NCBI GenBank assembly: GCA_932521025.1 | Contig: OW051470.1 | Location: forward strand, 9,038,501-9,102,500 | Direction of reading: 5' to 3' | DNA length: 64,000 bases | From: Oscheius onirici | Taxonomy: Eukaryota; Nematoda; Chromadorea; Rhabditida; Rhabditidae | Part shown: one piece after another, positions 16,281 through 26,937 of the stretch | Layout: each line of letters begins with the position of its first letter | Position numbering within the stretch: the stretch's first letter is position 1 | Position numbers and translations under genes: made by a program | The notes under the pieces: generated by a model | The model's input: only the letters and a program-made list of their open reading frames with translations | Database searches by the model: none | Told to the model about the DNA's origin: nothing

Positions 16281-16468
16281 TGTGTTTTTCGATAAACATT
16301 GGGATAAACAGCAAGGAAAGACGATATTACGAGAGCGTTGTACAACTTGTGAAAATCCTGTTCATTTCAAACGGTCTGCGGCTGCATACAGATAATATAA
16401 ACTGCAGTTACGGGTTCATTTAAGCGGATTTCGGAAAAGAGGCGTATTTCACATTTGTTGGTTTAATA

Positions 16469-18806
16469 CTACTTGGATGGCGTAATCCAGAGGTTACAAC
16501 TACTGCAGTGGTACTGTAGGTTGATCGTATTCCAAACGGTAAAGTTTCCACAGCTTCTGCAAATCACAGGATATCGCCGCAGAAGATATGCAGGGATAGG
16601 CATCATGGAGGTCAAGGAATAGGTGATTTTTGCAATTTCGCGATCAGTCATTGCTCGTATCAGTTGAAGCTAAAAGAAGGTTAGCTGTAACTACAGAAGA
16701 TAAGTCGAACCTGCTCATCGACCATCTCCATTCTGGTGTAGTATTTCATCTTTTCTACATTGTTGAACTGGCCGATTCTTGCAAGACATTCTTTCTCGAA
16801 CGACTGCGTGTTCAGAGCCTTCAAGCCCTTCATCAGTTTGGCGATATACTCTGGACTTTCAGAGTGAAGCTCTGAAAACAAGGGTTCAGATAAAGTTTGT
16901 TTAAAAGAGTGCATATGTTGCAGTTGAAATTGACCGGTCAATTTCAACTAATTCTGGTCAATTTCAACTGCAACACATATATGTAGTACTCTTCACGGTC
17001 GGACCCTGACGTCTGGGCTATCTGGCTCTCTTCTAGTATAGTGGGATTTTGAAAAAAATTCTCCAGAAAAAAGCGTACTTACTGCATTGCTTTTCCCGAT
17101 TTTCTAGGGACGAACAGAACAAGTAAACCAATAGGATGTTTTTGAAAATCCCACTATACTGGAAGAGAGCCGGCTGCCTAACAGCCAAGTCTTCACATTT
17201 ACCCGGTACAAATGGCTGTTAGCCAGCCTAAATTTGAAGGGTCCTGCGACGAAATGTATTTAATGTTCCTGTTACTGTAAGGCACTTTTGTTTAGCAGAC
17301 TTCAGATAGAAAGTCCCACCTGGCATGGGATGACGCTCACTATGAAGAACACTCAGTGCTTCTTCTACAGAGATATAGTCGCCTTTTATGAACATGCACT
17401 TCTGCTTATCCAGAATTTTTGGGTTTGGGAGTTTACAGAAGATAGAGAGTATCTAAGATAGAGGCTGTATTTTAAGGAATTTTTAACAGAATACCTCTTC
17501 ATTCACGTACAGCAGCTTGTCATCCTCATACCCACAAATGAGAGCCACATCAGAGTGTTTCCAATTGACTTCAAATTTATAAGGAATAGATCTAAATGTT
17601 CGTTTTAAACAAGGCAGAAAAGACAACCCACGTTTCGCAACAAGAAACACATAACGATCCAGACGGTCTCTTCTTAAGATAACTGTAGCATGTAAAGCAA
17701 CGGTTATCGTAGACCGGCATAAAATAGTCGAAAGTGTCCTTTTTAGCAGCTTCCTTCTTGTAAATGTTAACCTCTTCGAGTGTAAATGTTGTGTTATACG
17801 GGCATTTTTTCATATATTCTTCCCGTTCAGCTAGTGTCATGTTCTCAAAGACGATTTTCTAGACGCTACTTTTTAATTTCTCAAATAAGTCGCTTACTCT
17901 TTCTTGAGCTATTCCAAGTGCCTCTTGAAAGAGGAACCAATCTACTTTGCTCATTTTTCTGCTTGTGTCATGGCAATATTGTCTTATTTTTGGAATGTCC
18001 AGCTGATCTCCAATGCGGTAGGTATCCACCAGAGTGTTTACCGACAGGGGAGGCTGATTGTAGTCTTAAAGGAACACTGACATTGTCTATCGGCAGACCC
18101 GCAGGGGAAACTTCGTGACGGGACCCATAATAAATTTTCATTTTCGCATTTTTAGGGTTAGGGAAAAATTTCGGCCAAAAATTGCGTGTTTTGGTCATTT
18201 TTGTCAATTTTCCGCCATTTTTAGCGTTCTACTCTTTATTTAAGAAGTATTTTTTGACATCAAGTGGATTAGAAACCTCTCCGTGGAATTTACTTCAACG
18301 CCATGGTCTGTCCGAAGAGCCGCTCTTGTCGAATATAACTTGATCCAGCGAATAAATGAAATGATTAGACACAAGTAGAAATCGAAAAAATAAGTGTGGA
18401 ACGAGCAAACAAAATATTTGCAGTTTGAATTAGCGCGCTTCCCTGGTTTCCCCCTGCACGGATAATGTCCGTGTCCCTTTAAACAGACATGAGACATATT
18501 TTCTTCTCACCTATATGGTGTAGAAGACGAAGAGCGTGAATTAGCGGTTCGTAAGCAACTTCTAAGGGTATTTTCTTCTCATTCTTCTGAAAAATAGGAT
18601 CAGTTTGCTTTAAAAAACTAATAATACCTCCTTGAAGTCGCCGTTGAACAATTTGTCGAAGTACGGCGAGAAGACGGATAGGAACTATGCAATATTTGGA
18701 TAATGGCAAAATGCACCTTTTTGTTAACATGAACCGACTTGATAACATCACCATCAGGCACCATCAAGACGACATCGGATTGCGGCCAAGCCTCTTCGAA
18801 GTTCAT
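16469..18806 (-). CDS. Duplicated BTB / zinc-ribbon protein
   Basis: Nine exons close in phase: 18806-18717, 18684-18628, 18586-18511, 18064-17898, 17858-17632, 17591-17495, 17452-17320, 16871-16711, 16669-16469; 402 residues. The protein is two tandem copies of one architecture. Repeat 1: BTB domain (WPQSDVVLMV, VHVNKKFLSVFSPYFDKL), a BACK-like helical part, then a CxxC/CxxC pair (CFTCYS...CVSCCE). Repeat 2 (from about residue 206): a more diverged BTB start (WKHSDVALICGYEDDK), helices, then CRSCGN...CSSCN at the C-terminus. BTB proteins commonly dimerise or recruit Cul3 ligases; no substrate can be inferred. The first intron is only 32 nt. One acceptor (TTTAAG before 18064) is non-consensus. 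The whole gene is bracketed by direct repeats, suggesting recent duplication or mobilisation. Confidence 0.82.
16912..17175. repeat. Two adjacent inverted-repeat elements in a BTB-gene intron
   Basis: A hairpin at 16912-16982 (GTTGCAGTTGAAATTGACC pairing with its complement) is followed by a foldback element at about 17026-17172 whose arms contain CTAGTATAGTGGGATTTT. Both lie in the intron between the exons starting 16871 and ending 17320. No target duplication was clear. Confidence 0.7.
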
Positions 18807-19485
18807 TGGAATTCTTTCGGACCTTCATTCACATAACGAAAAAACTTTGAAAACCAACATTTTGAAGAAACTTGAGGGTGAAAGCTGGCAAACAATGACT
18901 TCTCGGGCGCTTTCTGTTGGGATAAGGGCGACGATAAGGAAAGGTTTTCGCAGCGGTGTGAAATTGAGAAAAAAAGATGTATTTCCTCGAGATCGGGCTA
19001 TGCAAGCCATGAAGCCCATTGTTTTGGCAACAATTATTTTTTTGAAAAACCTTTTTAACTGCTTGTTTTCAAAAGTTATGAAGAAAAGGTTACCCACAAC
19101 CTTTTGAGAGATTTTCGGTGCACTGTGGACGGATAATGAAGAATCATGGTGGCAGCTCTTGCAAAGTTTCACATTCGTCTAAGCCCATCTTTCTCCGATA
19201 TCTGTCGCTGTCTGTTGTTCCGTGCTTTTTTCGTGTAGCTTTCATACAGCTGTCCGAAGAGCCGCTCTTGTCTGTTTCGTCTCCTTTTCTATTCTACCAA
19301 AACTTGTGTAGTCTCTACTTTGTTTTTTTCCCGTGTTTTCTTCGTGTCGTTTCCCTGTCCTTTTTGTATTAAACAAAGAGATCAACGTTGTCCTTCTATG
19401 TATGTAGAAAATTTTTACACTTTTAATACTATGAAAGCAGCTTTATTGCTCTTTTTGGCACATTTCTTCCACTTACTTTTTTTAT
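18807..19485. repeat. Spacer with right copy of the direct repeat
   Basis: 19005-19390 is the second copy of the 15908-16280 repeat. It carries an extra word CCGAAGAGCCGCTCTTG (19254-19270) not in the left copy but also found at 18310 and, with one change, at 2655. The rest (18807-19004) is non-coding upstream sequence of the BTB gene. Confidence 0.8.
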
Positions 19486-20438
19486 TTATTCTTCCGGAAA
19501 AGGAGGCGGGTGTGGGATCACTCCAATCTTTCCCAGACGGTCGCGGAACTGCAGCTCCCTCAGATGAACTTCCCACGACTTGATGGCAGCTAGCAGCTTA
19601 TCGAAGTGCTCGTAGTTCTCGTGATTGAGAAGGAGGGCACGGCGGATCTTGGCTACGGTAGACGTCGTGATGATGATCGAGAGGTCGAGCAGTTGCTGGT
19701 AGTCATCGAAGGCGGGATCCTTTTCTACAAATACTAAAAAGCGAGATGGCGCAATGGCAGGTGGCGCCGCGTCAGTCTAAAGGGTCCCAAGTTCAAAACC
19801 CCGCTTCGGCCCAACCAAGGCTTCCATCCTTCCGAGGTCGATAAATTGGTAGTAGCTTGCTACGGAGAAAAGGCGTTCCCAGAAAAGTCGAGGCAACTTC
19901 GGAACGTTAATGCCTACCGCAACCTGGCCACTCAGGAAGCACCCGCAGCCCATGAGTCTCTTCGGAACTCAGGCTTGAGTTGGGAAGAAACTTTACTTTT
20001 ACTTTACTAATTTGAGAACTGCTTTCTCATTGGCTACTGTCTTCCATCTGAGTCCGGAAGCCGAGGGTTACTGTTGTGAAAGAGTGAGAAGCGCCAAAAA
20101 TGTGAACTGAGGGGGTTGCCAGCCTGAGTATTACCACAAATTATCTTCAGGAAGGGAAACGCCGATCGTAAAAGGGTAGGGAATACGATTATTGAGATTC
20201 TTACAAAAGAAATCAGCGCTGTTACTCGACTACAGTTTTCTCTACGGTAGCAACAGTTATTGGGAAAAAATGCTGGTAGAAAACTACATGACAAAAGCTG
20301 TTTCCTTTCTTAGCGTAGTTTGAAATATATAATATAAAATCTAACCGCGAACCTGGGACGGAGAAAGTCGTCGTCGGGCGTAGGCAGGCTAAAAGTCAGA
20401 CGACGGGTAGAAGGCGACTTGGATGGAGATTCGTCCAT
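19486..20438 (-). CDS. Small uncharacterised protein
   Basis: The C-terminal exon (about 19724-19486) has a clean, gene-like frame: KDPAFDDYQQLLDLS, KIRRALLLNHENYEHFDKLL and a stop after PHPPPFPEE. A likely first exon (20438 to about 20346) encodes MDESPSKSPSTRRLTFSLP, a basic Ser/Pro-rich start. The two are separated by about 610 bp containing a tRNA-like element. The exact junction could not be placed in phase, so the model is tentative. I do not recognise the family; the C-terminal exon looks helical. It could also be the last exon of a longer gene whose other exons are the BTB-like pieces just upstream. Confidence 0.45.
19742..19812 (+). repeat. tRNA-like / SINE-like segment
   Basis: GAGATGGCGCAATGGCAGG resembles an A box and AAGTTCAAAACCCC a B box, but no acceptor stem forms. 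Related to the segment at 5.0 kb by its A-box word. Confidence 0.4.
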
Positions 20439-20545
20439 TCTCGAGTGTGAAACAATAATCCAAACAAATTACTTTTGCAAGCTATTTCATTAACTAAAAT
20501 AAACTTTTTTTTTTGAAAAACTTTCAAAACGCAATTTATAGTAAC

Positions 20546-20880
20546 AAGGTTTTCCATGGCTAAAGCCTTTTTTTTTCTTTGTCTGCTCTTCGTAGAATTG
20601 AAACAGAATCGAACTGACCGTTTTGTTGACATGGACGAAAAAATCAGAAAAAAATGCGAAATGACTTTTTTGGTCACATTTCCATCAAGTACCTTCAGTA
20701 TGACAGCTGATTTCGCCCATTTTTCATCGAAATCCTTTGGATAAAGTGCACCTGACAGAAAATTTAGCAAAAATATATAAAAATTACTTACATTTCCAAG
20801 GAGTATGATGAAGCTGAAGGTCTCCTGAATGAGCTGATCTTCCGGCATATCGATTTTTGTCGTGCTCTCAAGGATCATCT
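20546..20880 (-). pseudogene. BTB-like exon fragments
   Basis: Minus-strand pieces resemble the first BTB unit of the gene at 16.5-18.8 kb: FDEKWAKSAVILKVLDG parallels EEAWPQSDVVLMVPDG, and VHVNKTVSSILFQFYEEQ parallels VHVNKK. An upstream piece, MPEDQLIQETFSFIILLG, ends at a good donor, but the pieces do not join in phase. Read as a decayed or rapidly changing paralogue of the double-BTB gene. Confidence 0.45.
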
Positions 20881-21524
20881 AGTCTCGTATGGGGATAATT
20901 CTTTACAGATCAGCGGGGGTTGGAAAAAAAATTTCAGAAAAAAATCTCCATTGCTTCTACGAAAAAATGGTCATTACGTCTGACCTGCGGCGATTCAAGG
21001 ACTGTCCGACAGGTCCCATTGGGAATGTTTATGATCATCCAGATGGTGACCGGAAGTGACTATTGGTCACTCTTCGCCTAAAATTTTTGGTCGATTTTAA
21101 AGCTTTTCTTCTACCTTTCTTGCCTCGAAAATTATGTACATCATCAAACTGCCCAGGATTTCGCCCATCTTCTGAAGCAGCTTCCCGCCATTTTTCGAAT
21201 AGATACGCAAGTTTCCGTTACAAAACACTGATTTTAAAAAGTCTTTTAATCCTAATCATAAACAACCTCACTTTTCTTCTCATTTCTTCATTTTCCTTAC
21301 AATTTTCTTGTTTTAGGACTCTTAAATGGCCTTGAGTTAAACTTTGGTGGTCAAGCTGAAATGGTCTTTTTGTAGCTGATTTCGGGAGGATCAGACTCCA
21401 ATTTTCGAGGGCCACTCCGATGTAAGTGAACATCTTGTATTGGTATTAATTTATTATGGGATGATGGGTTCTGTTTGAGAAAATGGTACTAGAACTTTCT
21501 TTCAATATTATTTATGGATTTCAG
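20881..21524. other. Non-coding spacer
   Basis: AT-rich, with no frame supported by splice signals and no recognised repeat. Confidence 0.4.
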
Positions 21525-21870
21525 TTGGCGTTAATCTGCCTATCATGATCAAGAATCGGAATCTCATCAGTCAGCCAATTTTAAGAGGTGTTATCAATTT
21601 CTCAATGAAAAAACTTATAAACTTTTTCCAGGAAAAAGTTGAAGAACAACCGCGACGACCCGACGCTTTGGCTCTGTTAGTGCAAGAATGTGGAATTGGT
21701 AAAGAAAGCGAGGATGTCTTCATCAGTCAGCCAGTTTTAACCCACCCAGTGAGCTTGCCATCTGAGAACTCGGCTTCTTTTCTGACAAAGGCAAGTTAAT
21801 TTTACATTGACGTAAATCTCTTTTTCAGATAACAGCAGCTGTCATCAGAGATGTGTTGCAAACGGACTGA
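21525..21870 (+). CDS. Hypothetical small protein fragment
   Basis: An exon 21525-21790 is open (GVNLPIMIKNRNLIS ... PRRPDALALLVQECGIGKES) and could splice through a GC-AG intron (AAG|GCAAGT) to 21829-21870, ending RDVLQTD. Hydrophilic, no recognisable domain. The 5' end is unknown; it could be the tail of a decayed gene. Confidence 0.35.
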
Positions 21871-22300
21871 CTTCACGAAGAAGAAAAGACAAATGGTAAC
21901 AGCCTGAAGAATAAAAGTTTGATTATTTTTTTTCTTCTTTTTTATTTTCTGTGAGGTTACAACCTCTTACAGTACTTCTTATTGATTGTCCTTGTTGTTT
22001 TCTTATCAATTTTCCTTAAGATCCCTAAATGACCTTAGATTCTACTCCGAATTCAGCTGTCCATAGCTGATTTCAAATCAGGGTGAGTTCAGTTTTTGAA
22101 TCAGATTGGCACGTTAGTCGTCCAAAAATCCAAAAACGTGACGTTCTATTTCTAAGGGACGGGTTTCTTTACCCTCTCACAAAAATGGACTGGGAAGAAA
22201 TATCACTTTTTATAGCTACATTTCACAGTTTTGTTCAAGTCCAACAGTGAAAAGGATAACGGGGCGGGGGCTGATTTATGGGAACAATATAAGGGGTGAC

Positions 22301-22706
22301 TAGACATGTGCGCTTGGACCGGCTGGGAAAAAATTGCCTTCTGTGCGGCGGGCAAAAGAGATTTAGCAAGCTATTTTTCTGGGGTTTTTATGTTTCCCCA
22401 GTCATTCTGAACAAATACCGACAAGCACAGAAAAAAGTTTGGCAAAAAAAGATGAATCCGTAACGAAAATTGAATTTTCGTACGAAAAACACGAATTTTG
22501 TCGATTTTTTCGCGAATTTCGTCTTACTTTTCGTTTTTCTTTGCGGATTTGTCTTTTTTTTTGCTTCACTTTTTTCTGTGCTAGTTGGTATTTGTTCACA
22601 ATGACTGAGGAAACACAAAAAACCTAGAAAAAAAGCGTGCTGAATGTCTTTTGTCCGCCGCACTGAAGGCAAATTTTTTCCCAGCCGGTCCAAGCGCACA
22701 TGTCTA
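22301..22706. mobile_element. hAT-like foldback MITE with 8-bp target duplication
   Basis: A 406-bp element. Its ends are long inverted repeats (TAGACATGTGCGCTTGGACC at the left, complement at the right), and the interior also folds back. It is flanked by the perfect 8-bp duplication GGGGTGAC (22293-22300 and 22707-22714), the length made by hAT transposases. No transposase is encoded. The spacer 21871-22292 before it holds nothing else recognised. Confidence 0.85.
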
Positions 22707-22721
22707 GGGGTGACAGACAGA

Positions 22722-23480
22722 CAGACTCTGTATTTCAGAAAGTCATAAAGTTCGTCCCCGAGAAACAAAAAACTGACTCTTTTAGCTGGCTGGCACAAGT
22801 TGTCCTAAAACATGAAAATTTTCAACAAGAATCAGAAATTTTCAGTTTTCGGATCTGAGCGTGCCGTTAACCTGGATGTTGCCAATCAACATTCGGCCAC
22901 ATGTCAACAAGAAAGCTGAAAACTTGATTCGCAAACTCATGAGCCTGCATCCCTCAGCTCGACCCCCGTCATACAGACTCTGTATTACAGAAAGTCATAA
23001 AGTTCGTCGTGCTGTAGTAAAATGCAAATTTTCAGACGTGAAACATTGGCCGGCAAGAAGGCGGCAGCATCTTATTCTGCTCTGGAAACATTCGCCACAT
23101 GCTTTCCTTCCAAGGAGGTTCTTTTTCAACATTTTTATCAGCTAAGTTTTTATTCAGGTCGACTACTTTGTCTTGGGCTCGCTGCTGTACATGATGCTCC
23201 CTGCGTAGCTGGAAAGACCTTTGTTCAGGCATCATTTCTTCTTTTTTTGAAAAAACTTTCTAGCGTCATCTGTTCAAAAGTTATACCAGTTTGACCTTTT
23301 ACCCAATTGCTAAAAACTGTTCCGGACGTGTTGACCTCTGTAGTCTTGAAAAGATGTTCAAACAGTGTTGTGAACCGAGATCGGACTGTAAAGGCTTTGT
23401 TTCTCATCAAGGAGCTTTTTACCTAGAAAGAACAGACAAATCGGGCTTCCCGCGCTTATTAGGAAGAAAAAAAAGGAAAT
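22722..23480 (+). pseudogene. Protein-kinase-like fragments (C-lobe pieces)
   Basis: An exon-like stretch at 22846-22983 encodes LPINIRPHVNKKAENLIRKL and MSLHPSARP, like the end of the kinase C-lobe (subdomain XI) in Polo/Aurora-type kinases. Downstream, 23158-23206 reads VDYFVLGSLLYMMLP, like subdomain IX, which should precede, not follow, it. A 38-bp direct repeat (22725-22762 and 22974-23011) flanks the first piece. Scrambled order and stop codons indicate a broken gene. The kinase assignment rests on short motifs. Confidence 0.35.
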
Positions 23481-23606
23481 TATGAAGAAAAGGCTCCTCA
23501 CCGACGCTAAAAGAAAACCGACAAGTGATTCTAAGCCAAAACTTGTCAACCAAGGCAAAAGTCTTTTTTATTGTGATAACAGCATTTTCAAGCTAAACCC
23601 CAAATT

Positions 23607-23621
23607 GGGGGGGGGGGGGGG
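23607..23621. repeat. Poly-G tract (15 G)
   Basis: Homopolymer just 3' of the Cys-rich secreted gene. Confidence 0.95.
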
Positions 23622-23661
23622 CGTCTCTCGAATCAGAGTAAGACTACTACAAACCGTATGA

Positions 23662-24006
23662 CTAAACATTCATTAACTTTGTCAACGTACTAGTATTACA
23701 CGGTTCACCATTAGGACGGCTCTGACAGCAGACATACAAGTAAGTCATAGACCTCTCGTTGACCCTACTGCCACAAACAATAGCTCTAGGACCGTCTTCG
23801 TGGGCACATCCAAAGTGATTTTCGACGACAAGTCCGGTCGGATTGGCCACTCTCTTCAGTAGACATCTTTCAGGGCACTGCTTCCTCTGGAGTGGCGGCA
23901 GTCTTCCAAATTGAAGAAAGTGAATTCCCTTGTAGCAGGGATATGTCAGACTGCTGACTGTAGAAATGAAAAAGAAGAAGAGGAGGAGGAACTGTCTGAG
24001 GTTTCT
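23662..24006 (-). CDS. Small Cys-rich secreted protein, ET-module/Ly6-like
   Basis: A single open exon encodes a hydrophobic leader (FLLLFFFFISTVSS) followed by a mature part with cysteines spaced as in nematode ET-module or three-finger proteins: YPCYKG, QCPERC, FGC, IVCGS, VCC and a terminal CN. It ends at 23662. The initiating Met is not in this exon, because a stop lies just upstream, so a short first exon is expected. Related decayed copies lie at 56.7-57.0 kb and weakly at 27.1-27.2 kb. Role unknown; such proteins are usually secreted or GPI-linked. Divergent from the nuclear receptor gene. Confidence 0.65.
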   Translation of the reverse strand, partial: RNLRQFLLLFFFFISTVSSLTYPCYKGIHFLQFGRLPPLQRKQCPERCLLKRVANPTGLVVENHFGCAHEDGPRAIVCGSRVNERSMTYLYVCCQSRPNGEPCNTSTLTKLMNV

Positions 24007-24659
24007 TTTGTACGTTTGCTGTCAGAGCACTCCTGGTGGGGAACCGTGCAATACCAGTACTTTGACCTGATGAATGCGCTATGTTTTTGCGTCTTTGGAC
24101 AGAATACAGTGAGAGACAGAGAGACAGAATCCCGTACACACTGCCCTTGCAAAATCAGTTCCGACCAGCAAATTTGTGTCTTCTGCCCATCGCGGGTAAC
24201 TCTTTCCCCCTTGCTTGTTGATAAAATGTTGATAAGAAGTCAAACACACGGTGCCTCAAATGCACCACAGCTCATACAAAGAAGGTTTGTATTGTTTCTT
24301 ATACTTCTATCCTTTTCCTCCGTTTTCTTACTCACTCTTCAAAAAGAGTACAGGCAGTCAATCTCGACTTGTTTTGTTGGGGCGAGAAACTGATACTCGA
24401 CCATTAGACTACGTAGTGATTACAATACTCGCTCTGACTCTCTTTCTCAATAGTAGTTGATCTGGATACACCCTGTAGCACCCCCTTGTGAACAAAGTTC
24501 CACTCTGCTATCTCTGACATTGATGGCCACATGTTCGGTCCTTGACGTAGTCAGGATTCCAGGGCTGTTTCTTTGACAAACCGTGAGAGAGTCAGAGAGA
24601 GACAGAGAGTCAGAGACAGATAGACGGAGACACACCTTCCTGAACACTATAATTTCCAG

Positions 24660-26937
24660 AAGACTGGGAGGTCGAAGCTCCCTCCCCTTCCAGAGTCTGT
24701 ACCATCTGTGCTGCTCCTTCTAATGGGTATGCTCTTTTAGAAATTTCGTTACCAAAAGTCCAGATACCACTTCAATGCTGCCAGTTGCTCAGCGTGTGCT
24801 GCCTTCTTTAGACGAACCGTAACTCTCAATAGAAACTTTGTCTGTGCTCAGGATGGGAATTGTAGAGTCAACTACGGTACTTTTTTTGAATTTCAAAGGC
24901 CACAATCTTTTTCAGCGATGAGAGTAATCTGCCGAGCCTGTCGCTACATGAAATGTATATCGATGGGAATGGAGAGATCGGCTGTTCAGCCCAGGAGAGA
25001 TTGTAATGTTGGACGGAGGAAGATTTCTTATACTACTAAACCGCCACAGCCTCCGGCTCCACCACACCAGTATCCTCAAGTGGTTGGTTCAGGACAGAGT
25101 GGCAGGAACAGTATGACCAGGCATGGCAAACCTGGCCGGCCAGGTTTCGCTTTTTTTATAATTTTTTGTTTCCAAATACGTCCCCCGATTAGGTTTGGTT
25201 TTGCCATCAGAAAAATTAGAAGAAAATCGAAAACTGACGACAAAAATAGAAGAAAATGCGGGTTTTTACGAAATTCGGTACAAATAGCAGTTTTCTTCCA
25301 ATTTTTCTGATGGCAAAACTAAATCTAATCAAAAAAAAATGCGAAATATATTTTTTAGCCCGCCGCAAAATGCAACCTGGTCGACCTGGCCTGCCAGGTT
25401 TACCATGCCTGGTATGACTGAGAGACAGAGTACCGGACATTAACAGACAATTTCAGACTGTTGAGACGAGAAGTCCAGAACAGCATTATGCTGCCTCGTA
25501 CTCTTCCTCAGTTTCCAGTGATGTGCCCAGTCCTCAGATCACTTGGAGTCCTCCAGTGTAAGTTTCTGTGTCCCTCCTTCTCCCTGTGACTCTCAAACTT
25601 TCTGTCTCTCTGTCCCTGTACTCACTTTACTTCCAGACCATCTCCCGAAGCAGTTCTGGAAGATCTCCTCCGCGAAGAGCGTCTGATGAACGAACGACGG
25701 AGGCTTCTATACTGCTCAAATTGTTCCGTCTCTCAGCTGATGTCAGCCCTGCCTGTCAATGATATAGTAATCTCTGCCAGTAGCTTCTATAGCCTCCCTT
25801 TCAGCCCTACGGGAAAGAAGATCTGAAAGAACTCACCTTTGCCGGTATTCAGAAGGAAATTCGTCCCCAGATTTTGGTCTTGTACGAGTGGATGAGAGGC
25901 TGGTTCTATTTCCCAAACCTTGAGCCGAGAGAGAGGAAGAATCTTCTCAGGCGATGTATTCTGTTCCAAGTTATTCTGGACCCCTCTTACCTGACTATGA
26001 GGCTAGGACTGCCGGACAGATTCGTCATGTTCAATGGAATGTGCTCTGGGATTGCTGAAGATTCTCAAGAGGTGACTCTTTGAGAGTCAGAGAGACAGTG
26101 AGTCAATTTTAGGGCTGGAAAGATGAAGAGGGCATTATCAAGTCTGAGCTGAAGAAGGATCTGTACCGACCACTATTGGACAGAGTTCTGAAAGAAATTG
26201 TTCTTCCAATGAAGGAGATCGGTCTCTCTTATATCGAGTACCTTATTCTGAAGTCACTAATCTGCTTCAAGAGTGCCAGTAAGTTTGATCAGAGAGACAG
26301 AGACGCGGAGAATCAGAGAGTCTCAGAGTCTAAGAGACTGAGAGTCAGTGCTCTGACCCCGCTACGCCGAGTTATGACCTTTCAAAAATTCAAAGTGCCA
26401 TAACTCGGCGAGAAGAAAATCAAAAATCGAAAAACAAAAAAAAACCTGGGGAATCATGTCAACAATCTCTTGTCCAAATTTGAGCGAAATCCGAGTTACC
26501 TCGCGGCGCGTGGCGGGGGTTGCAATGTCGCGCGCTCTACCCTCCGGGGGGTGCGGCGGCGGGTTGTGAGAGAGACAGAGAGATGGATAGTCAGAGAGTC
26601 TGAGAGACAGAAAAACATAGACTGATCTTCAGGTGGAGCAGACGTCCTTCCAGCAACCCGACAGGTCATGTTAAGCTACTGTGATCAGTTGTTCCGAGCC
26701 CTTCACAGTCACTATGTCTCTCAAGGCGCCGATAATGACTACATAGCCCAGAAGACTGGAAACATTGTTCTCTTGATCTCTTCCATTTTCGCATTTGGAA
26801 TGGAGTGCTTTGAGACTCATCAAAAGATACAGTAAGAATATTTTGAGAAAGAAATAGGAAATGGATTCAGATTCTTCGATCTCTGGCAACTGGACGAACT
26901 TCTTGTCAAGTTCATCTCCAGTACCAATCCGATGTAG
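24660..26937 (+). CDS. Nuclear hormone receptor (nhr family), 5' partial
   Basis: Zinc-finger transcription factor. Exons: 24660-24726, 24764-24876, 24916 to about 25072, 25457-25557, 25637-25766, 25805-26071, 26113-26278, 26633-26831, 26871-26937. Zinc finger 1 is split over the first two exons ([16 protein letters not shown]-box [10 protein letters not shown]); finger 2 follows ([11 protein letters not shown] ... CRACRYMKC) with the nematode-typical SAVQPRRD after it. A Pro/Ser-rich hinge and an alpha-helical ligand-binding domain (from about 25805: [26 protein letters not shown]) complete it. All junctions from 25457 on close in phase. The donor after 24916 is uncertain because a MITE sits there: the phase-compatible donor is CAA|GTGGTT near 25072. 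The coding start upstream of 24660 was not found. Confidence 0.88.
25118..25411. mobile_element. hAT-like foldback MITE inside the nuclear receptor gene
   Basis: A 294-bp palindromic element with ends CAGGCATGGCAAACCTGG and the complementary CCAGGTTTACCATGCCTG, flanked by GTATGAC on both sides (25111-25117, 25412-25418). The duplicated GTATGAC is itself a splice-donor-like word at the end of the receptor's third exon, so the insertion happened at or beside a donor site. Confidence 0.85.
26289..26632. repeat. Low-complexity and GC-rich receptor intron
   Basis: Penultimate-but-one intron of the receptor gene: GAGACAGA-type repeats flank a distinct block (about 26355-26570) with an inverted AACTCGGCG word and an unusually GC-rich end (GGGGGGTGCGGCGGCGGG), unlike its surroundings. 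Confidence 0.6.
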
